11,433 nt of DNA from Caldifarciminota bacterium (GTDB taxonomy: Bacteria > WOR-3 > Hydrothermia > WGAB01): NCBI GenBank assembly GCA_015489295.1, contig WGAB01000352.1, forward strand, positions 1-11,433. Reading direction: 5' to 3'. The notes under the pieces were generated by a model that worked only from the letters and a program-made list of their open reading frames with translations, made no database searches and was not told the DNA's origin. This document shows positions 6,663-11,433 of the stretch, one piece after another; the first letter of the stretch is position 1, and the number at the start of each line of letters is the position of its first letter. A program made the translations under genes and the position numbers.

Positions 6663-8033
6663 ATGGATCCTGATTTATCTGCAGGCGTTGAGAAGTATGT
6701 GGAGGAGGCCCGTCGATACCTGGAGGGGAAAAGACTCCAGCGGGAGCGGATCCGAAGCCTGAAGTTCGACACCATCGCGGTCCACGGCATGTACACCCTG
6801 GAGCGGGCACTGAGGGAGGCGAGTGCCGGCATCATCGAACCCATCTTCACCGCTACATCCCAGGCCTTCAGGGACAGCGATGAGATGGAGGCGGCGCTGG
6901 CCTATCTGATCCCCTCCTGGACGTACTCGCGGATCCACAACCCCACGATTTTCTACCTGGAAGAGACCCTGAGCTTGCTCGAAACCTACGGTCTGGAGAC
7001 GGATGCCTCCGCGCTCGCCACCGCATCGGGTATGGCGGCCATCAAGCAGGCGGTGGAACCGTTCCTTGTTCTTCAGGAGGGCGAGCGGGAGGTGAACTTC
7101 GTGTCCTCGGCGAAGATCTACGGCGGAACTTTCCAGCTCTTCAACGTTCGGATGCGGGAACGCGGGGCCCAGGTTCGATGGGTCACCAAACCCTGGAACA
7201 CCGACGAATGGGCAGCGTTGATTGACGAGAACACGCGGTTCCTGTACGCCGAGATGCCCTCCAATCCCCAGCTGGCCTGCTTTGACATCCAGGCAGTAGC
7301 TGAACTGGCGCACCGCCACGGGATTCCGCTGATCGTGGATTCCACCATCGCCACCCCTGCCCTGCTGCGGCCCATCGAGCACGGCGCGGACATCGTGGTC
7401 CACTCGCTGACCAAGACCATCGGCAGCGGCGGCGCAAGCATAGGCGGCGCAGTCATCGCACGGCACCATATCGTGAGCAAGCACCTGCCGGACGAGGCAA
7501 AGGAAGACTATGCCACCTGGCTGAAACTCTGGCCCTTCCGGGACTCCGGGCCCTGCATGTCGCCGTACTCGGCCTTCTTCTTCCTCAACGAGCTCCGAAC
7601 CCTGCGGATGAAGGTCGCGGTGCTCTCCGAGAACACCATGAAGGTGGCCCGGTTCCTGGCGCAACACCCGGCAGTAGAACGGGTGGATTACCTCGGACTG
7701 GAGAGCCATCCGCTCCACGATCTCGCCAGGCGGTACATGAAACTGGTGGACACCAACGAACCGGCCTTCGGCCACCTGCTTTCCTTCAACATCCGGGGCA
7801 CCAAGGAGGATGCCAAGCGGTTCTTCGATCGGCTGAAGCTGATCTTCCGGGCCACGGACCTGGGAAGGATCAAGTCCTGCGCCACCATCCCCGCCATCAG
7901 TACCCATCAGCAGCAGGGCGAAGAGGGCAGGAAACTCGCCGAAATCCCGCCCACGATGGTGAGGCTGTGCGTCGGTGCCGAAGATCCGGAGGACATCATC
8001 GCCGATCTGGAGCAGGCCCTGGAAGCCGTTTGA
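6663..8033 (+). CDS. Cys/Met-metabolism PLP enzyme, O-acetylhomoserine sulfhydrylase-like
   Basis: A fold-type I PLP enzyme of the cystathionine gamma-synthase superfamily, 456 residues. Landmarks are YSRIHNPT (88-95; Tyr and Arg bind PLP phosphate across the dimer), ASGMAAI (121-127), YGGTFQLF (153-160), IVDSTIATP (224-232) with the PLP-ring Asp226, Schiff-base Lys251 in HSLTK, and C-terminal STHQQ (413-417) and RLCVGAEDPEDI. The STHQQ block and SPYSAFFFLNELRTL (300-314) point to the MetY branch, which makes homocysteine from O-acetylhomoserine and sulfide. Oddities are HSLTKTIGSGG instead of the usual HSATKY.GGHG, CVGAE instead of SVGIE, and an N-terminal extension of about 35 residues before FDTIAVHG. 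The exact substrate is therefore uncertain; a lyase or another gamma-replacement is possible. It stands alone, divergent from the tRNA unit, with its own -10 box and Shine-Dalgarno. Confidence 0.9.
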   Translation: MDPDLSAGVEKYVEEARRYLEGKRLQRERIRSLKFDTIAVHGMYTLERALREASAGIIEPIFTATSQAFRDSDEMEAALAYLIPSWTYSRIHNPTIFYLEETLSLLETYGLETDASALATASGMAAIKQAVEPFLVLQEGEREVNFVSSAKIYGGTFQLFNVRMRERGAQVRWVTKPWNTDEWAALIDENTRFLYAEMPSNPQLACFDIQAVAELAHRHGIPLIVDSTIATPALLRPIEHGADIVVHSLTKTIGSGGASIGGAVIARHHIVSKHLPDEAKEDYATWLKLWPFRDSGPCMSPYSAFFFLNELRTLRMKVAVLSENTMKVARFLAQHPAVERVDYLGLESHPLHDLARRYMKLVDTNEPAFGHLLSFNIRGTKEDAKRFFDRLKLIFRATDLGRIKSCATIPAISTHQQQGEEGRKLAEIPPTMVRLCVGAEDPEDIIADLEQALEAV

Positions 8034-8066
8034 GCCGCATCCATCGGTAAACGCGTCGGCGGTCCT

Positions 8067-8112
8067 CCGTCGGTTTCCTCCAACGCCCCACCGGGGTAGG
8101 ACCCCCCGACGG
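8067..8112 (+). terminator. Nested inverted repeat downstream of the PLP-enzyme gene
   Basis: Outer arms CCGTCGG (8067-8073) and CCGACGG (8106-8112) enclose an inner GGGGT-AGG-ACCCC hairpin (8093-8105) directly abutting the right arm. It begins 33 nt after the stop codon. No U-tract follows, so termination is only a guess. Confidence 0.25.
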
Positions 8113-8307
8113 GCTGGCCTGAAGCGGTGTTCCTTGCGCCCCCTTCGTTCGGGCACGGCCGAAGTACGGGGCACAGGGCGACCTTCGCTTTCTTTTTCCT
8201 TTTCCCAGACTTTTCTGCCCGGGTCCTGGCAACGGAATATCCGCGGCGGGCAGCCCGTTTTTCTCCGCCCCGGATTTTCCAACCCCATGATTTTCAGAGA
8301 GATAAAA

Positions 8308-8336
8308 TTGACCCCCCGGAGCGGCGCCTATACAAT
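8308..8336 (+). promoter_or_regulatory. Promoter of proS-rimP-nusA, predicted leaderless
   Basis: TTGACC (-35, 8308-8313) and TACAAT (-10, 8331-8336) are spaced by exactly 17 bp. The +1 would fall at about 8342-8345, while the proS ATG is at 8345-8347. The mRNA would therefore have 0-3 nt of leader, and no Shine-Dalgarno is present. Confidence 0.75.
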
Positions 8337-8344
8337 ACACCGCT

Positions 8345-10099
8345 ATGCGTTGGTCTCAAGCCCTGATTCCGACCTTAAAAGAGGATCCCAAGGAGGCCCA
8401 GTCGCCTTCGCACCGACTCCTGCTGCGGGCCGGCTTCGTGCGACAGCATCAAGCAGGCGTGTACATTTTCCTGCCCCTCGGACAACGGGTCCTGCACCGC
8501 ATCATGCGCATCGTGCGCGAGGAGATGGACCGCATCGGCGCGCAGGAGGTATTCATGCCCAGCCTCACGGCCCGGGAACTGTGGGAAGAGTCGGGCCGGT
8601 GGAAGGCCTTTGGACCGGACATGTTTCGGCTCCGCGACCGCAAGGGCCGCGAGATGGCCCTGGCTCCCACCCACGAGGAACTGTTCGCCGACCTGGCTCG
8701 CCATTACCTGCGCTCCTACCGCGACCTGCCCCAGATCTGGTACCAGATACAAACCAAGTTTCGCGATGAACCCCGTCCCCGCTCCGGCATCCTGCGGGTT
8801 CGGGAGTTCCTGATGAAAGACTCCTATAGTTTTGACGCCTCCTGGGAGGGGCTGGACCACAGCTACGAGCTGCACCACCAGGCCTACACCCGGATCTTCA
8901 CCCGGGCGGGCCTGGAGTTCGTGGTCACCCGCGCCTCCTCCGGCCTCATGGGCGGCTCGGCGTCGGAGGAGTTCATGGTGCTTTCGGAGGCCGGCGAAGA
9001 CACCCTGGCCGTGTGCGACGCCTGTGGCTACTCGGCCAATGTGGAGGTGGCCACCGGCGAGCCCGCCCTGCGGCAGCCGGAGTCACCCTTCAAAAAACTG
9101 GAAAAGGTGCATACCCCGGGCGTTCGGACCGTGGAGGAGGTGACCGGCTTCCTGGGCGTGGGCCCCGAACTCCTCATCAAGAGCCTGGTGTACATGGCGG
9201 GCGAGAAGGCCGTGCTGGTGCTCGTGCGGGGCGACTACGAGGTGAACGAGGCCAAGCTTCAGCAGGTGCTGGGCAGCGAGGTGCGGATCGCCACGCCCGA
9301 GGAGGTCCAGGACCGCTTCGGCGTGGAGGTGGGCTTTGTGGGGCCGGTGAACCTGCCGGTGGACGAGATCATTGCCGACGAAGCCCTGCGGGGCCTTAGG
9401 GGTATGGTGTGCGGGGCCAACGAAACGGATTACCACCTGGTGGGGGTCAATGTGGAGGAGCACTTCCCGGTGCACCGGTACGCCGACCTCCGCGAGGTGA
9501 AGGAGGGCGACCGCTGCCCCCAGTGCGGCGCGCCGCTGCGGCTCCACCGGGCCATTGAGGTGGGCCACATCTTCAAGCTGGGTACCCGGTACTCCGAGGC
9601 CCTGGGGGCCTATTTCACCGACCGCGACGGCAAGGAAAAGCCCATCATCATGGGGAGCTACGGCATCGGCATCGGCCGGGTGATGGCCGCCGCGGTGGAA
9701 CTCTACCACGACAAAAACGGCATCGTATGGCCCGTGACCATCGCGCCCTACGATGTGGAGATCCTGGCCCTGGACCCCCGCAAGGTGGGCACGGTGGCCG
9801 AAAACCTGTACCGGGATCTCCAGGCCAGCGGCGCCGAAGTGTTGTGGGATGACAGAGACCTCAGCCCGGGTGTAAAATTCAAAGACGCAGATCTGATCGG
9901 GATCCCCCTCCATGTGGTGCTGGGTCGGAAGGTGGCTCAGGGTGTGGCCGAAATCAAGATCCGCGCCACGGGAGCATCGGTGGATGTCCCCCTGCAAGAC
10001 CTGAAAACCCGGGTGCTGGAAACCCTGGCATCGCTGAGGGAGAAGATTGATGAGCGAGTTGGAAAAACGGCTGGAGGATCTCCTGAAACCCCTGCTTGA
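8345..10099 (+). CDS. proS: Prolyl-tRNA synthetase, bacterial type with editing insertion
   Basis: Class II aminoacyl-tRNA synthetase that attaches proline to tRNA-Pro in the cytoplasm. Its 584 residues are close to the bacterial length. In order: the APTHEE substrate loop (107-112), motif 2 around RPRSGILRVREFLMKDSYSFD (144-164), the INS editing domain (about 240-385) with Lys279 in ELLIKSLVY where E. coli ProRS also has its editing Lys, motif 3 at GSYGIGIGRVM (437-447), and the anticodon-binding domain (about 465-565) with WDDRDLSPGVKFKDADLIGIP. Two CxxC pairs, CDAC (224-227) and CPQC (391-394), flank the insertion and could bind a metal. The MRWSQALIPTLKE start aligns with the conserved family N-terminus, so the ATG is secure although no Shine-Dalgarno precedes it. 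The last 50 nt overlap rimP. Confidence 0.98.
   Translation: MRWSQALIPTLKEDPKEAQSPSHRLLLRAGFVRQHQAGVYIFLPLGQRVLHRIMRIVREEMDRIGAQEVFMPSLTARELWEESGRWKAFGPDMFRLRDRKGREMALAPTHEELFADLARHYLRSYRDLPQIWYQIQTKFRDEPRPRSGILRVREFLMKDSYSFDASWEGLDHSYELHHQAYTRIFTRAGLEFVVTRASSGLMGGSASEEFMVLSEAGEDTLAVCDACGYSANVEVATGEPALRQPESPFKKLEKVHTPGVRTVEEVTGFLGVGPELLIKSLVYMAGEKAVLVLVRGDYEVNEAKLQQVLGSEVRIATPEEVQDRFGVEVGFVGPVNLPVDEIIADEALRGLRGMVCGANETDYHLVGVNVEEHFPVHRYADLREVKEGDRCPQCGAPLRLHRAIEVGHIFKLGTRYSEALGAYFTDRDGKEKPIIMGSYGIGIGRVMAAAVELYHDKNGIVWPVTIAPYDVEILALDPRKVGTVAENLYRDLQASGAEVLWDDRDLSPGVKFKDADLIGIPLHVVLGRKVAQGVAEIKIRATGASVDVPLQDLKTRVLETLASLREKIDERVGKTAGGSPETPA
10037..10042 (+). promoter_or_regulatory. Shine-Dalgarno of rimP inside proS
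   Basis: AGGGAG lies 7 nt before ATG 10050 within the proS coding sequence. It supports that ATG over the TTG codon just before it at 10047. Confidence 0.6.
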
Positions 10100-10502
10100 G
10101 GAACGCGGGCTCACGCTGGTGGACCTGGAACTCAAGGGCGTGGGCAACCGCCAGATCCTCCGCATTTACATTGACAAACCCGGTGGGGTCACCCTCCGCG
10201 ACTGTGAGGATCTTTCCCGGGAGTTCTCGGTGCTCCTGGACATTGAAGACCCCATTGAGGGCTCCTACATCCTGGAGGTGTCCTCGCCCGGGGCCGATCG
10301 CGTGCTCAAAAAGGAGCGGGAACTCCAATGGGCCATCGGCCGCGCGGTGCAGGTGACCACGCCCCAGGGCATGATCCTGGGCACCCTCCGGGAAGTGGAT
10401 GAGACGTCGGTCACCCTGGATACGCCCGACGGGCCCCTCCGGGTCCCCCGGAGCGAGATCCAGGTGATCCGACTGTCCATGAAGGAGGTGGAACCCGAAT
10501 GA
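10050..10502 (+). CDS. rimP: Ribosome maturation factor RimP
   Basis: A 150-residue protein of the RimP family, needed for assembly of the 30S subunit. It has the two expected domains: an N-terminal alpha/beta domain with LRIYIDKPGGVTLRDCEDLS (about 37-56) and LEVSSPGADRVL (about 75-86), then a C-terminal SH3-like barrel around IGRAVQVTTPQG...GTLREVD. I chose ATG 10050 because it has a Shine-Dalgarno and gives the typical MSELEKRLEDLLKPLLEE family N-terminus; an in-frame TTG directly precedes it. The start lies 50 nt inside proS in the +1 frame. The TGA overlaps the nusA ATG (ATGA), a sign of translational coupling in the rimP-nusA operon. Confidence 0.96.
   Translation: MSELEKRLEDLLKPLLEERGLTLVDLELKGVGNRQILRIYIDKPGGVTLRDCEDLSREFSVLLDIEDPIEGSYILEVSSPGADRVLKKERELQWAIGRAVQVTTPQGMILGTLREVDETSVTLDTPDGPLRVPRSEIQVIRLSMKEVEPE
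10482..10489 (+). promoter_or_regulatory. Strong Shine-Dalgarno of nusA inside rimP
   Basis: AAGGAGGT, a full match to the anti-Shine-Dalgarno, lies 9 nt before the nusA ATG at 10499 and inside the rimP 3' end. It supports efficient initiation or reinitiation at the ATGA overlap. Confidence 0.8.
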
Positions 10503-11433
10503 ACCAGGAAATCGTTGAAACCATCGCCTACCTTTCCCGGGTGAAGAAGCTGGATCGCGACTTCGTGATCACCGCCCTGAAGGACGCCATCGCGTCGGTG
10601 CTCAAAAAGAAGTACGGCCCCGACTTCCCTGTGGAGGTGAAGGTGGACGGCCAGCGGGGCGACATCCAGATCCTGGTGCAAAAGGTGGTGGTGGTGGAGA
10701 AGGTGCAGGACCCGGACCGGGAGATCTCCTTAGAGGAGGCCCGGCAGCAGTTTCCGGACATTGAACCCGGCGAAACCATCATGACCCAGCTGCCCTTTGA
10801 CCAGCTGGGGCGGGGCATCGTGTCGCGGATCCGCAACAACTTCACCCAGCGCATCCGGGAGGCGGAAAAACTCCGCATTTACAAGGACTTTCAGAACCGC
10901 ATCGGCGAACTCATCAAGGCCCGGGTGTGGCGTGTGGACAAAACCGGGGTGTACCTCAATGTGGGCGGAGGGGCCGAGGGCCTGATCCCGCCGGAGGAGC
11001 AGATCCCGGGTGAACGGTACCGCACGAACCGCGATGTCTACGCCCTGATCCTGCGGGTGGACAAGGAAACCCGGCGCAAGCCCCTGGTGTTCCTTTCGCG
11101 CACCCACCCCGACTTCCTGCGCCGGCTCATGGAACACGAGATTCCCGAGGTGGCCGACGGCACCGTGGAGATCCGCGCTGTGGCCCGGATCCCGGGCAAG
11201 CGCGCCAAGGTGGCCGTGCGCAGCAAGGATCCCCGCGTGGACCCCGTGGGGGCCTGCATCGGCCCCCGGGGCCAGCGGATCAACCCGGTGGTGCGGGAAC
11301 TCGGCAACGAAAAGATTGACATCATCCGCTGGTACCCGGATACCATCCGGCTGGCGGCCTCGGCCCTGTCGCCGGCCGTGCCCCTCATGATCTTTGAAAA
11401 GGACGACACCATCTACGCCGTGGTGCGCGACGA
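10499..11433 (+). CDS. nusA: Transcription termination/antitermination factor NusA (3' truncated by window)
   Basis: RNA polymerase-binding elongation factor acting in pausing, intrinsic termination and antitermination. The frame stays open for 311 codons to the window end with no stop. It begins MNQEIVETIAYLSRVKKLD. The N-terminal polymerase-binding domain spans about 1-130 with GRGIVSRIRNNFTQRIREAE (104-123). It is followed by an S1 domain (about 135-200) with GLIPPEEQIPGERY, KH1 (about 202-280) with the conserved RAKVAV, DPVGACIGPRGQRI (GxxG at 255-258) and NEKIDII, and the beginning of KH2. The remainder of KH2 lies outside the window. The ATG overlaps the rimP TGA and has a strong Shine-Dalgarno. 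Identification is firm. Confidence 0.97.
   Translation, partial: MNQEIVETIAYLSRVKKLDRDFVITALKDAIASVLKKKYGPDFPVEVKVDGQRGDIQILVQKVVVVEKVQDPDREISLEEARQQFPDIEPGETIMTQLPFDQLGRGIVSRIRNNFTQRIREAEKLRIYKDFQNRIGELIKARVWRVDKTGVYLNVGGGAEGLIPPEEQIPGERYRTNRDVYALILRVDKETRRKPLVFLSRTHPDFLRRLMEHEIPEVADGTVEIRAVARIPGKRAKVAVRSKDPRVDPVGACIGPRGQRINPVVRELGNEKIDIIRWYPDTIRLAASALSPAVPLMIFEKDDTIYAVVRD

Larger units (their letters stand above)
8034..8344 (+). other. Gap between the PLP-enzyme gene and proS
   Basis: This 311-bp stretch has no convincing gene. It holds a nested inverted repeat (8067-8112), a pyrimidine-rich run (about 8184-8207), a weak 4-bp hairpin followed by five T (8247-8262), and the proS promoter at its right end (8308-8336). 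I see no tRNA, riboswitch or T-box features. Confidence 0.6.

Noticed and set aside
8247..8262. CGGG-CAG-CCCG hairpin followed by five T as an intrinsic terminator
   Set aside because: The stem is only 4 bp; this is likely by chance in GC-rich DNA.
6675..8288. 537-codon open frame on the minus strand opposite the PLP-enzyme gene
   Set aside because: It is a mirror of a well-conserved enzyme, with no recognisable domains and a composition expected from antisense GC-rich codons.
8034..8344. T-box or other riboswitch leader ahead of proS
   Set aside because: No T-box sequence or specifier stem is visible, and the predicted promoter abuts the proS ATG, leaving no leader RNA.
10047..10049. TTG as the rimP start codon
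   Set aside because: The next codon is ATG with better Shine-Dalgarno spacing, and the family N-terminus fits M-S-E-L-E.
1..11433. CRISPR array, insertion sequence or prophage genes
   Set aside because: No direct repeats with spacers, transposase or phage-like frames were seen; nearly all sequence is housekeeping genes.

Overview
This 11.4 kb window is GC-rich, gene-dense bacterial chromosome carrying mostly housekeeping genes. The proS-rimP-nusA order, the bacterial-type ProRS with an inserted editing domain, the tRNA gene and the sigma70-like promoters all indicate Bacteria. The phylum cannot be fixed from this sequence. High GC, proteins rich in Arg, Glu and Leu, an archaeal-style GEGNGG sugar motif in the phosphohexomutase and leaderless-type promoters fit a lineage away from the standard model bacteria, possibly a thermophile. 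I saw no phage, transposon, CRISPR array or defence island.

Layout. Positions 1-1001 (+) hold the C-terminal part of alanyl-tRNA synthetase. It converges, across 8 bp, on a 955-residue minus-strand protein (1010-3877) with a STAND-NTPase-like core and a TPR array; both its Walker motifs are damaged. Upstream on the same strand is a minus-strand unit transcribed from right to left: promoter (6347-6375), tRNA-Thr(CGU) (6264-6336), phosphohexomutase (4901-6250) and branched-chain aminotransferase ilvE (3962-4888). A perfect 34-bp palindrome follows at 3917-3950, and then the TPR gene with its own -10 box. The plus strand resumes at 6663-8033 with a Cys/Met-metabolism PLP enzyme close to O-acetylhomoserine sulfhydrylase, followed by a 311-bp gap. 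The operon proS (8345-10099), rimP (10050-10502) and nusA (10499 to the window end, incomplete) closes the window.

How the genes work together. proS-rimP-nusA links tRNA charging, 30S maturation and transcription elongation/termination. Its genes overlap (50 nt, then 4 nt). The minus-strand unit couples a Thr tRNA with cell-envelope sugar-phosphate metabolism and branched-chain amino acid synthesis, apparently from one tRNA promoter. Translation starts are of two kinds. ilvE, the PLP enzyme, rimP and nusA have Shine-Dalgarno sequences. proS and the TPR gene have the same 9-mer TATACAATA only 7-8 nt before ATG and are probably leaderless. The phosphohexomutase starts 13 nt after the tRNA without a Shine-Dalgarno.

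The least ordinary items are the TPR protein with a degenerate NTPase core, the shared leaderless promoter motif, the tRNA-to-mRNA junction, the 34-bp palindrome, and a possible remnant of a QueG-like gene whose 3' end carries the tRNA promoter. I did not find a clear novel multi-gene system.
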